A DNA stretch of 53,123 nt from Marinifilaceae bacterium (GTDB lineage Bacteria > Bacteroidota > Bacteroidia > Bacteroidales > Marinifilaceae): the NCBI GenBank assembly GCA_016744515.1, contig JADGEF010000004.1, forward strand, positions 18,984 through 72,106, given 5' to 3'. A program made the position numbers and the translations under genes. Of this stretch, positions 25,579-33,197 are shown piece by piece (position 1 is the first letter of the stretch; the number at the start of each line of letters is the position of its first letter). The notes beneath the pieces were generated by a model. The model saw only the letters and a program-made list of their open reading frames with translations, searched no databases and was not told where the DNA came from.

Positions 25579-25738
25579 TTTATCTGATGATTTAATATCA
25601 AAGAAGAATAGTCATCAGATAAATTTTAAACCTGATGATGAATCGATTTACCTGATGAATATTCGAGATGTAGACAATTCATCGGATAATTTCTTGACGA
25701 TAAATCTTTAGGGTCTCAATAATTTATCGGATAAATAA
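25579..25738. repeat. REP-like repeat block 4 (diverged arms)
   Basis: TTTATCTGATGA (25579-25590) pairs with TCATCAGATAAA (25612-25623). After this come TTTACCTGATGAA and TTCATCGGATAA, then TTTATCGGATAAA near 25722-25734. The block ends against the prfB stop codon, so hairpins here may also serve as the prfB 3' end. Confidence 0.75.
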
Positions 25739-25744
25739 AATTGA

Positions 25745-26846
25745 TTAGTCATCTTTACTCTCTCCTCCAAATTCCATTAAATAGGCTTTGATAAAACCAT
25801 CTAAATCGCCATCTAAAACGGCTTGTACATTTGAGGTTTCGTGACCTGTACGAACATCTTTTACCATTTTGTAGGGTTGCATCACATAAGAACGAATTTG
25901 TGAGCCCCACTCTATTTTTTTCTTGGATCCTTCAATCTTGTCAAGCTTTTCCTGTCTCTTACGCAATTCAAGCTCGTATAGCTGCGATTTAAGCAAGCGT
26001 AAAGCATTTTCACGATTACCGAGCTGCGAGCGGGTTTCAGTGTTCTCTATAGTAATGCCAGTGGGGGCATGTCGTACTCGAACACCTGTCTCCACCTTAT
26101 TCACATTCTGTCCACCTGCACCACCCGATCGGAACGTATCCCAAGTGATATCAGCAGGATTAATCTTAATTTCAATGGTATCGTCAATAGCAGGATATAC
26201 ATAGACTGAAGCAAAAGTTGTCATTCGTTTATTGGCCGCATTAAAGGGTGATAAGCGAACCAAACGATGCACACCACTCTCCGATTTTAAGAAACCAAAA
26301 GCAAAATCGCCTTCAAACTCTAAGGTTGCCGATTTAATGCCAGCCTCATCGCCTTCCTGATATTCTAACTGACGCACCTTATAACCGTTGGCTTCGCCAT
26401 AACGCAAATACATTCGATATAGCATGCCTGCCCAATCTAAACTCTCGGTACCACCAGCACCTGAGTTAATTTTCATGATGGCTCCAAAATGATCCTCCTC
26501 CTTACGAAGCATATTCTTTAGCTCAAGTTCTTCGAGAAGTTTTATAGAGCTCGTATACTGCTCATCAACCTCTAACTGTTCAGCTTCCCCTTCTTTAGCA
26601 AACTCATAAAGCACTTGTAGATCGTCTTCAGCTGCTTTCACCTCATCATAAGATTCTACCCACGATTTAAGTGTTTTAACTTTCTTCATTTGCAACTCAG
26701 CCTCTTTAGGATTATCCCAAAAACCAGGCACTTGAGTTCGCATTTCTTCTTCTTGTATCTGAATTAATTTGGCATCAATGTCAAAGATACCTCCTCAACG
26801 CTATCGTGCGCTCCGCTAAATCTATTAGCTGGTCATTTGTTATCAT
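25745..26846 (-). CDS. prfB: Peptide chain release factor 2, with programmed +1 frameshift
   Basis: The complete gene is join of 26846-26784 and 26782-25745 on the minus strand. The first 21 codons (MITNDQLIDLAERTIALRRYL) end at an in-frame TGA. Skipping the T at 26783 joins them to DIDAKLIQIQEEEMRTQV, giving 366 residues, the normal RF2 length. The stop-codon-reading SPF tripeptide is at 199-201 of the joined protein, and the peptidyl-tRNA hydrolysis motif GGQ is at 244-246. RF2 terminates at UGA and UAA, and low RF2 promotes the frameshift, giving autoregulation. It is transcribed away from yidD-rnpA with its own promoter. Confidence 0.97.
26780..26795 (-). promoter_or_regulatory. prfB programmed +1 frameshift site
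   Basis: On the minus strand the site reads AGGAGGTATCTTTGAC: a Shine-Dalgarno-like AGGAGG, the slippery CTT codon and the stop TGA followed by C. This is the canonical RF2 arrangement. The ribosome shifts from CTT into the +1 frame to read GAC. Confidence 0.95.
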
Positions 26847-26871
26847 GTGTTTGTAGTTTTATAATCGAGAC

Positions 26872-26900
26872 CAAAGTTAACAAAATTCAATTGTTTACAA
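26872..26900 (-). promoter_or_regulatory. prfB promoter
   Basis: Minus strand TTG (26900-26898), 18 bases, then TAACTTTG (26879-26872), a good Bacteroidota -33/-7 pair. The -7 box ends 25 bases before the prfB start. Confidence 0.55.
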
Positions 26901-27058
26901 TAGATCATGAGATATGAGAATCAAGACATAAGATTGATTAATAAACTACTTGTAGTAGGATATTGCAATAAGCGCAACAGGTTCGGGATAGACTTATTAT
27001 AAAAACATTTTCAAAACCTGATCAAAAACCTTTAATTCTAAGATAATAGAAATTGCTT

Positions 27059-27301
27059 TTAAGGTACAGGGTCGTGTCCATGTCCACCCCAAGGGTTACA
27101 GGATAGAATTCGTTTTATCGCTAAATAACTGCCTTTTAAAGGACCATGAATTTTTAATGCCTGCATGGCATATGTAGAACAAGAAGGTGTGTATCGACAA
27201 GCCGAAGGCGTCATCGGAGAAATAAACATCTGATAAAACCTAATCGGTAGTATCATAATGAAGAGAATCCCCTTTTTTAATGTTCGCAATATACTTGTCA
27301 T
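27059..27301 (-). CDS. yidD: Membrane protein insertion efficiency factor YidD
   Basis: An 80-residue small membrane-associated protein. The signature runs [60 protein letters not shown], including the conserved three cysteines and the final NPWGGxGxDPVP. It assists YidC/Sec membrane-protein insertion. It overlaps the rnpA 3' end by 62 bases in another frame. A second ATG at residue 17 (27253) would reduce the overlap to 14 bases but leave only five residues before RFYQ, so I keep the longer start. The rnpA-yidD pair is a widely conserved arrangement. Confidence 0.93.
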   Translation of the reverse strand: MTSILRTLKKGILFIMILPIRFYQMFISPMTPSACRYTPSCSTYAMQALKIHGPLKGSYLAIKRILSCNPWGGHGHDPVP

Positions 27302-27686
27302 ATTCGGTTCCTATTCGCCTAAGAGCTTTTACGAGTTTCGTATCCATCTCGGCAGTTTTCAGAATGGTTTTAGGCAAATATACAATCATAAACGATATTT
27401 GCGCTTCTCTTTCATTCAAATCCTGATAAAGCAAGTGCTTATTCAAACGATATATTTCACGTATTCTTCTTTTCAAAAGATTACGCTTAACAGCATGCTT
27501 AAAACTTCGTTTAGTTACCGTAATAGCAACCTGAGCAGGAAAATCAACATCAAGTGGTATACTCTTCCAAACAATACGAAATGGGTAACATGTAAACCCC
27601 ATACCGTCCTCAAATAAGCTACTGATACGCTTTCTATGACAAAGGCGTTCATCTTTTGTAAAGCTATATTTTATAGAATCGGTCAT
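27240..27686 (-). CDS. rnpA: Ribonuclease P protein component
   Basis: A 148-residue basic protein that binds RNase P RNA and helps 5' maturation of tRNA. The RNR signature [16 protein letters not shown] lies near residues 68-83. The N-terminal half has the FxxGxG-like hydrophobic and basic pattern of the family ([32 protein letters not shown]). Length is at the long end of normal because of a C-terminal extension. It overlaps yidD. No rpmH (L34) gene is beside it, as is common in Bacteroidota. Confidence 0.92.
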   Translation of the reverse strand: MTDSIKYSFTKDERLCHRKRISSLFEDGMGFTCYPFRIVWKSIPLDVDFPAQVAITVTKRSFKHAVKRNLLKRRIREIYRLNKHLLYQDLNEREAQISFMIVYLPKTILKTAEMDTKLVKALRRIGTEYDKYIANIKKGDSLHYDTTD

Positions 27687-27707
27687 GAATGATGATTATG
27701 GGCTAAT

Positions 27708-27732
27708 AAAAAAGGGGAAAGTAACTTTCCCC
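27708..27732 (-). terminator. Intrinsic terminator after hemD
   Basis: On the minus strand GGGGAAA/TTTCCCC (27714-27732) forms a 7-bp stem with a 5-base loop and is followed by six T (27713-27708). It separates hemD from rnpA on the same strand. Confidence 0.8.
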
Positions 27733-27776
27733 AATTTCCTTTGAAGAGATCTTTTTAAAGATCAACTTACAATATT

Positions 27777-28535
27777 TTACTTGTCTTTATTCTCTTTGTT
27801 GAATATTTTGATGTACTGATCCAAAGCCATAGTCATAGATGGAGCTTGTGGCATTGGTGCTTGAATATCAAGACGAAGACTAGCATCTTTAACTGCTTTC
27901 GAAGTTGCAGGACCAAAGGCTGCAATTACAGTACCATCCTGAGAAAACTCTGGGTAGTTTTGTAATAGAGACTTAATTCCTGAAGGGCTATAAAAAGCTA
28001 AAATATCGTAATTCACATCAGCTAAATCAGACAAATCGCTACTTACTGTTTTGTAAAGAATAGCTTTTGTATATTTAATTTTACTCTTATTCAACAAAGC
28101 AGGAATTGACTGTTTATGAATATCAGAAAGAGGCAATAAGAATTTCTCTTTCTTGTGCTTAACGATTGTATCAATCAAATCTTCGAAAACACGTACTCCA
28201 AAAAAGATCTTTCTCTTACGGTATACGATATACTTCTGAAGATAAAAAGCTGTTGATTCTGAAATACAGAAGTATTTCATATCATCCGGAATCGTAACAC
28301 GCATTTCTTCCGCAATTCTAAAAAAGTGATCAATAGCTGTTCTACTGGTGAAAATTACAGCAGTGTGATCAAGAATATTGATTCTCTCTTGTCTAAATTC
28401 TTTAGCACTTATACCTTCGATTTGAATAAAAGGGCGAAAATCAATTTTTAAGTTGTACTTTTCTGCCAGATCGAAATAAGGCGATTTTTCCGTTTGGGGC
28501 TTCGGTTGCGAAACTAATATTGTTTTGATTTTCAA
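27777..28535 (-). CDS. hemD: Uroporphyrinogen-III synthase
   Basis: A 252-residue protein of the HemD fold, which cyclises hydroxymethylbilane to uroporphyrinogen III in tetrapyrrole synthesis. Recognisable pieces: KTILVSQPKP at the N-terminus, AVIFTSRTAIDHFF around residue 65, the linker, and the C-terminal domain with ILAFYSPSGIKSLLQNYPEF and VIAAFGPATSKAVKDASLRLDIQAPMPQAPSMTMALDQYI. HemD sequences diverge strongly, but these segments and length are typical. It lies directly downstream of the DUF4271 gene, a neighbour pair common in Bacteroidota. Supply of corrinoid precursors for KamDE is a possible wider link, not shown by linkage alone. Confidence 0.9.
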   Translation of the reverse strand: MKIKTILVSQPKPQTEKSPYFDLAEKYNLKIDFRPFIQIEGISAKEFRQERINILDHTAVIFTSRTAIDHFFRIAEEMRVTIPDDMKYFCISESTAFYLQKYIVYRKRKIFFGVRVFEDLIDTIVKHKKEKFLLPLSDIHKQSIPALLNKSKIKYTKAILYKTVSSDLSDLADVNYDILAFYSPSGIKSLLQNYPEFSQDGTVIAAFGPATSKAVKDASLRLDIQAPMPQAPSMTMALDQYIKIFNKENKDK

Positions 28536-28579
28536 GGCGATGTTCTTTAATTAAAACATTATTTTCCACTCTATTATTC

Positions 28580-29512
28580 CTATCCTACCAATAATTTGTA
28601 AATCATCAGCAAAGGGAATATTTCCAGAGCGCAAAGATACAAAATCATATAAAATATCGAAACATGTTTTCGGAATAATATTTTAAATCCACGTGCTATT
28701 CTTAAAACATAGAAGAAGGAAATAATGAAAACCCCAATATACATGAGCCATTCAACTGCAAAAGATTGTACAAATGGTAAAGCAATAATCACTGGGAAAA
28801 GAAATAATCCAAGGTTTTTATTGTATAGAAAAGTTGTATATATATATTCCTTACTCTCATTACTTCCCTTAAAAACATAACCTAAACTCCTAACAACGAT
28901 TACTTTCCCAACATAAAGCAAGAATATTCCTATTAAAACAAGAGCAAACTCTTCAAAACCATACTGCTGAGAAGAAGAATTTGAATTATGATTCAAAATA
29001 TTTATTGCAAACAAGGAAATATTTATTGCAAACAAAATATTAATAATTGCCGAACCTTTTATCATATTGATATTCTTCTCAAGAAAAAGATTATTGGCAG
29101 TATGAGAATTGAAAATAGATTCAACTAGTTTCGATAAATATTTACTAAACAAAAACTTAACTGAAGCAAGAAGAAATAATGAAAACAAGATAACACCAAC
29201 AAACCAATCGTTTCCAAAACCTATATTCTGAATTCGAAATATTGAGTCCCCTCCAAATTTAGGCTCTTGTTTTATTACGGTATGATGCAAGGTATCAGCT
29301 GCAACAATTGTATCATTTTCTATAAGGCTTGAATCTCTTTGAATAGAATATGAACTTAAAAATTCCTGATTAACTCCAACAGAATCGATAGATATAGATT
29401 TATTGATTGTATCTCCCTTAACAATACTTATTGAATCACTCCCAGACGATTGGAAATCATTAACCAGCGTGTCATTAGATAAATTAAAATCAGGGAAATA
29501 GAGACTCTTCAT
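28580..29512 (-). CDS. DUF4271 family membrane protein
   Basis: A 310-residue integral membrane protein. The first ~110 residues are polar and Asp/Ser-rich, with no clear signal. After that about six hydrophobic helices follow (FVGVILFSLFLLASVKFLF near 125, INILFAINISLFAINIL, FALVLIGIFLLYVGKVIVV, LFLFPVIIALPFV, LMYIGVFIISFFYVLRI, FYMILYLCALEIFPLLMIY). DUF4271 is a Bacteroidota family of unknown function, regularly encoded just upstream of hemD, which is the case here (44 bases). A role in tetrapyrrole handling is sometimes suggested by this linkage but is not shown. A TATATTTG -7 box precedes the gene. Confidence 0.82.
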   Translation of the reverse strand: MKSLYFPDFNLSNDTLVNDFQSSGSDSISIVKGDTINKSISIDSVGVNQEFLSSYSIQRDSSLIENDTIVAADTLHHTVIKQEPKFGGDSIFRIQNIGFGNDWFVGVILFSLFLLASVKFLFSKYLSKLVESIFNSHTANNLFLEKNINMIKGSAIINILFAINISLFAINILNHNSNSSSQQYGFEEFALVLIGIFLLYVGKVIVVRSLGYVFKGSNESKEYIYTTFLYNKNLGLFLFPVIIALPFVQSFAVEWLMYIGVFIISFFYVLRIARGFKILFRKHVSIFYMILYLCALEIFPLLMIYKLLVG

Positions 29513-29544
29513 AGTTTAATAATGTCTATCAGGATAAGTGATCA

Positions 29545-29552
29545 CAAATATA
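29545..29552 (-). promoter_or_regulatory. Candidate -7 box for DUF4271-hemD
   Basis: TATATTTG on the minus strand, 32 bases upstream of the DUF4271 start. It matches TAnnTTTG and equals the box proposed before atoD. No clear -33 element. Confidence 0.45.
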
Positions 29553-29622
29553 GGAAATAAAAGAAATGAAAATCCTGAAACTGAGTGATAGATTTTATTT
29601 CAGAAATTCACCAAATACACTT

Positions 29623-30465
29623 TTAAAATAAGCTCTTTAGGCTAAAACTATTTCCAGGCTTAACTCCTCTTTCAGTTTGTTTTAGTGAGCAACATTCGTT
29701 TTGAATATCGTGCTGAAAAAAGAGTGTATAATTCTTCTCCACAGCTTCCTTCAAAAAAGCCTGCTTTTCTTCAAGTACTATAGTTGGAAATAAGTCATAA
29801 GCTGCTATCCATTTCACATTTACATTTGCCATAGTTGGAATAAAATCAGCTGTAAAAACAATGGTTCCGTCATCATTCTTAACCAAAACAGCCATTAATC
29901 CAGTGGTATGACCATTAAATATGCGAATTTCTACATTGGGAAATAACTCACCATCTTTCTCAATAAACTTTAGCTTACCCGATTCAAAAACCGGCATCAT
30001 ATTTTCTGGATAATAGCTATCCTTTTCGCGAACATTCGGATTCAAATAATTCTCCCATTGCGCTTTACTTACCCAATGCGTAGCGTTAGGAAAAACTAAT
30101 TCCAATTCTCTGGTTCCATTCTTGTAACGAGTCGAGCCTCCACAATGGTCAAAATGAAGGTGAGTTAAAATCACATCTGTAATATCTTCAAAATCGACTC
30201 CTAATTTACTCAACGAAGCTTTTAGACTGATATCTGCTATATAATTGTGGTTACTAGCTTCAGCCTCAGAAAGCTTATCGCCAACGCCATTATCAATTAG
30301 AATTCGACGATCACCATCAACAATTAACATACTTCTCAATGCACAATCACAAAGATTATTATCATCTACTGGATACTTTTTGCTCCACATAAATTTAGGA
30401 ACAACGCCAAACATGGCTCCTCCGTCACATTTCAAAATTCCTGTTTCTATCGAATAAATCTGCAT
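29623..30465 (-). CDS. Metallo-beta-lactamase-fold hydrolase
   Basis: A 280-residue MBL-fold enzyme with a dinuclear zinc site. The HxHxDH motif is THLHFDHCGG, with His102, His104, Asp106 and His107. A further ligand lies in FNGHTTGLMAVLV (His), then FTADFIPT (Asp) and the C-terminal FFQHDIQ (His). The overall form resembles AHL-lactonase-like and quinolone-hydrolase-like MBL proteins, but those subfamilies cannot be told apart here, so no substrate is assigned. It is a single gene divergent from mpl with 324 bases between. No signal peptide, so cytoplasmic. Confidence 0.85.
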   Translation of the reverse strand: MQIYSIETGILKCDGGAMFGVVPKFMWSKKYPVDDNNLCDCALRSMLIVDGDRRILIDNGVGDKLSEAEASNHNYIADISLKASLSKLGVDFEDITDVILTHLHFDHCGGSTRYKNGTRELELVFPNATHWVSKAQWENYLNPNVREKDSYYPENMMPVFESGKLKFIEKDGELFPNVEIRIFNGHTTGLMAVLVKNDDGTIVFTADFIPTMANVNVKWIAAYDLFPTIVLEEKQAFLKEAVEKNYTLFFQHDIQNECCSLKQTERGVKPGNSFSLKSLF

Positions 30466-30789
30466 ATGCTTCTTGTTTTTATCAAACTAAATGTAAGATG
30501 AATACTCTTTAGGTTTCTAAGCTCGTATTATCAATTAAAGTTCAAAGTAAGAAAGAAAAAAGAATACTGCCAATCACTGAGGATTTGATTACATTTAGCT
30601 TTCATTACTTTTAGGAGGTTAAACGAGTTCAGGTATTAATATTTCAAGAACAATTCGCACTTGTATATCTAAAGATTTAATACATATAAAGTAAACTAAT
30701 CAACTGCTAATAAGTAATTAATAATAATTTAATTAGTCATACCTTAATATTGACTATTTTAGGAATCAATAAAGGAAAAAATATAATAG
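30466..30789. other. Divergent spacer between MBL hydrolase and mpl
   Basis: About 320 AT-rich bases with no open frame of note. It must hold two divergent promoters. I see no perfect TAnnTTTG box for either gene; no repeat or stable hairpin stands out. Confidence 0.5.
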
Positions 30790-32148
30790 ATGAGGGTACA
30801 TTTTATTGCTATTGGAGGAGCTGCTATGCACAATTTAGCACTGGCACTACATAAAAAAGGATTTAAGGTTTCAGGATCGGACGATGAAATATTTGATCCT
30901 TCAAAAAGTCGATTGGATCAATACGGATTATTACCTAATGCCTGGGGTTGGTTTCCAAACGAAATAAACTCAGATATTGATGCTATCATTCTTGGCATGC
31001 ACGCTCGTATTGATAATCCTGAGCTCCTAAAAGCAAAAGAATTAGGTTTGAAAATCTATTCTTATCCAGAATATATCTATGAGCAAACAAAAGATAAAAT
31101 ACGAGTTGTAATTGGTGGTTCGCATGGTAAAACAACCACTACTTCGATGATTATGCATGTCTTAAAATGCAACAATATCGACTTTGATTATATGGTTGGA
31201 GCACAAATTGAAGGATTTGACACCATGGTTAAGCTTAGTGAGGATGCTAAAATAGCCGTGTTTGAAGGTGACGAATACCTTGCCTCTCCTATTGACCCTC
31301 GTCCTAAATTCCATCTTTATCACCCTCATATTGCTTTATTAACAGGCATTGCTTGGGATCACATTAATGTTTTTCCAACTTTTGAGAACTACTTAAGTCA
31401 ATTTGAAAAATTCATTGATTTTATCAAACCTCAAGGTAGTCTCATCTATTTCGAAAAGGACGATCATATTGCTAAAATGATTGAAGATAAGCGAAGTGAC
31501 ATCTCCTACCTACCATATAATTCCTTTCCACATAAAGTAAAAAATGGCGTTAGCTCTTTAATAACCGAAGAAGGAGATTTAGAACTATCAATTTTTGGTG
31601 AACACAATCTTCAAAACCTTAAAGGAGCACACCTAATCTGTAGAGAATTAGGTGTCAGCGATGAGCAATTTTACAGCTCTATCCAAAGTTTTGGAGGAGC
31701 AGCAAAACGCCTACAAACCTTAGCTCAAAACGAACAAACCATAGTCTATCAAGACTTTGCACATTCACCATCAAAACTTGAAGCAACAACTAAGGCTGTA
31801 AAGAATCAATTCACGGATAGAAAACTAGTTGCCTGTATGGAATTACACACCTTTAGTAGTTTGAAGGAAGAATTTCTACCGGAATACAGAAACAGTATGG
31901 CTTTGGCTGATATTGCAATGGTTTATTTCAACCCTAAAACCGTTGAACACAAAAAATTAAAAGCTATTACAGCAGATCAAGTTAAGGAAGCTTTCGGTGG
32001 CGATAACTTAAAAGTTTATACAAATTCTGATATTCTAATCAATGACTTATTAGAACTTAACTTCGATAAAACGAACCTGCTTTTAATGAGTTCAGGTAAT
32101 TTTTCAGGCGTAAATCTTCAAGAATTAGCTGATAAGATAATTGAGTAA
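30790..32148 (+). CDS. mpl: Mpl-like Mur ligase (UDP-MurNAc-tripeptide or L-Ala ligase family)
   Basis: A 452-residue Mur-ligase-fold enzyme. The N-terminal Rossmann domain begins VHFIAIGGAAMHNLALAL and the SGSD segment is as in MurC/Mpl. The ATP loop is GGSHGKTTTT (residues 109-118). The metal-binding and C-terminal segments include FEGDEYLASPIDPRPKF, GIAWDHINVFPTF and YQDFAHSPSKLEATTKAV. The D-E-Y-L and DPRPKF features point to Mpl (murein peptide recycling) rather than MurC. Bacteroidota carry this as a peptidoglycan ligase; its exact substrate there is less certain. It ends at a good terminator. Confidence 0.85.
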   Translation: MRVHFIAIGGAAMHNLALALHKKGFKVSGSDDEIFDPSKSRLDQYGLLPNAWGWFPNEINSDIDAIILGMHARIDNPELLKAKELGLKIYSYPEYIYEQTKDKIRVVIGGSHGKTTTTSMIMHVLKCNNIDFDYMVGAQIEGFDTMVKLSEDAKIAVFEGDEYLASPIDPRPKFHLYHPHIALLTGIAWDHINVFPTFENYLSQFEKFIDFIKPQGSLIYFEKDDHIAKMIEDKRSDISYLPYNSFPHKVKNGVSSLITEEGDLELSIFGEHNLQNLKGAHLICRELGVSDEQFYSSIQSFGGAAKRLQTLAQNEQTIVYQDFAHSPSKLEATTKAVKNQFTDRKLVACMELHTFSSLKEEFLPEYRNSMALADIAMVYFNPKTVEHKKLKAITADQVKEAFGGDNLKVYTNSDILINDLLELNFDKTNLLLMSSGNFSGVNLQELADKIIE

Positions 32149-32181
32149 AGAATACTTAATCAATTTATATTGAGATTAATT

Positions 32182-32210
32182 AGAGGTGCTAATATTTAGC
32201 ATCTCTTTTT
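32182..32210 (+). terminator. Intrinsic terminator after mpl
   Basis: AGAGGTGCTA (32182-32191), 5-base loop, TAGCATCTCT (32197-32206), one wobble pair, then a T-run to 32210. It lies 34 bases after the mpl stop. Confidence 0.85.
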
Positions 32211-32413
32211 AGATCCGCAGGTTTCCTATCATATTAAGTTTATAAAGATTCTATTTCAAACTGAACAAATCATCTATAAACTCAACGATTAAGGCAAAAT
32301 TCTAAATACAACATCAATCAAGTTAAACGTTCAAAATTGACTGTCAAGCCAATGATTTAAGGTTCTTTGAAATCTCAAAACATATAGAAATTCAGAAAAA
32401 CAGCTTAATAACA

Positions 32414-32446
32414 TAGAGAATAATTCTCTAGATATCCCTACATTTG
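32414..32446 (+). promoter_or_regulatory. upp promoter with operator-like palindrome
   Basis: TACATTTG (32439-32446) is a -7 box 28 bases before the upp start. Directly upstream the perfect 17-base palindrome TAGAGAATAATTCTCTA (32414-32430) takes the place of the -33 region. The absence of a TTTG there suggests that a protein bound to the palindrome may control or activate the promoter. Confidence 0.5.
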
Positions 32447-32474
32447 CGCTCAGCTAATTTTAAAATACAACATC

Positions 32475-33125
32475 ATGGTGCATACTATTGGGGACAACAA
32501 TTCCCTATTCAACCAATTTATAGCTGAAATTCGCGACGTAAACGTTCAAAACGATCCTTTACGATTCAGAAGAAACCTAGAAAGAGTGGGTGAAATCTTT
32601 GCTTATGAAATCAGCAAAACTTTCAATTACACTGAAAAAGATATTCAAACTCCACTTGGAATTGCAAAGATGAATCTTCCTAAAGATGAAATTGTAGTTG
32701 CATCTATTCTTAGAGCTGGTTTACCATTACACAATGGTTTATTAAACTATTTCGATCGTTCTGAAAATGCCTTTATCTCTGCTTATAGAAATTATAACGA
32801 AACTGGTGAGTTCGAAATTAAGTTCGAATACATTGCATCTCCTTCTATCGATGGGAAAGTTGTGATTTTAGCTGATCCAATGCTTGCTACCGGTTCATCA
32901 ATGGAGTTAGCTTACAAGGCTATACTCACAAAAGGAACACCTAAGCATGTTCACATTGTTTCTATTATTGCTAGTACAGAAGGTGTTGAATATGTAACAG
33001 ACAAACTTGATGGTGAAAATATCACATTTTGGATGGGTGCTGTAGATCCTGAGTTAAACTCTAAATCATATATCGTTCCTGGTTGTGGTGATGCTGGAGA
33101 TTTAGCTTTTGGTTCAAAACTATAA
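32475..33125 (+). CDS. upp: Uracil phosphoribosyltransferase
   Basis: A 216-residue type I phosphoribosyltransferase that makes UMP from uracil and PRPP in pyrimidine salvage. The PRPP loop is ILADPMLATGSSM (residues 131-143). The N-terminal FRRNLERVGEIFAYEISKTF and ASILRAGLPLHNGLLNYF segments and the C-terminal YIVPGCGDAGDLAFGSKL (uracil-binding Gly-Asp-X-Gly-Asp type region) are typical. It has its own promoter with a palindrome and a terminator at the 3' end, so it is monocistronic. Confidence 0.96.
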   Translation: MVHTIGDNNSLFNQFIAEIRDVNVQNDPLRFRRNLERVGEIFAYEISKTFNYTEKDIQTPLGIAKMNLPKDEIVVASILRAGLPLHNGLLNYFDRSENAFISAYRNYNETGEFEIKFEYIASPSIDGKVVILADPMLATGSSMELAYKAILTKGTPKHVHIVSIIASTEGVEYVTDKLDGENITFWMGAVDPELNSKSYIVPGCGDAGDLAFGSKL

Positions 33126-33150
33126 GAAAAATAAAACTATCATATACCAA

Positions 33151-33180
33151 AAAAGACCTGCAAATTGCAGGTCTTTTTTT
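33151..33180. terminator. Bidirectional intrinsic terminator
   Basis: GACCTGCAA and TTGCAGGTC (33155-33173) form a perfect 9-bp stem with a single-base loop, with A-run before and T-run after. It serves upp and the convergent protease gene. Confidence 0.92.
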
Positions 33181-33197
33181 ACATCTATTTTTGAAGT

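Noticed and set aside
25745-26743. prfB beginning at the internal Met (332 residues)
   Set aside because: The upstream 21 codons and frameshift site match RF2 exactly, and the length then becomes normal.
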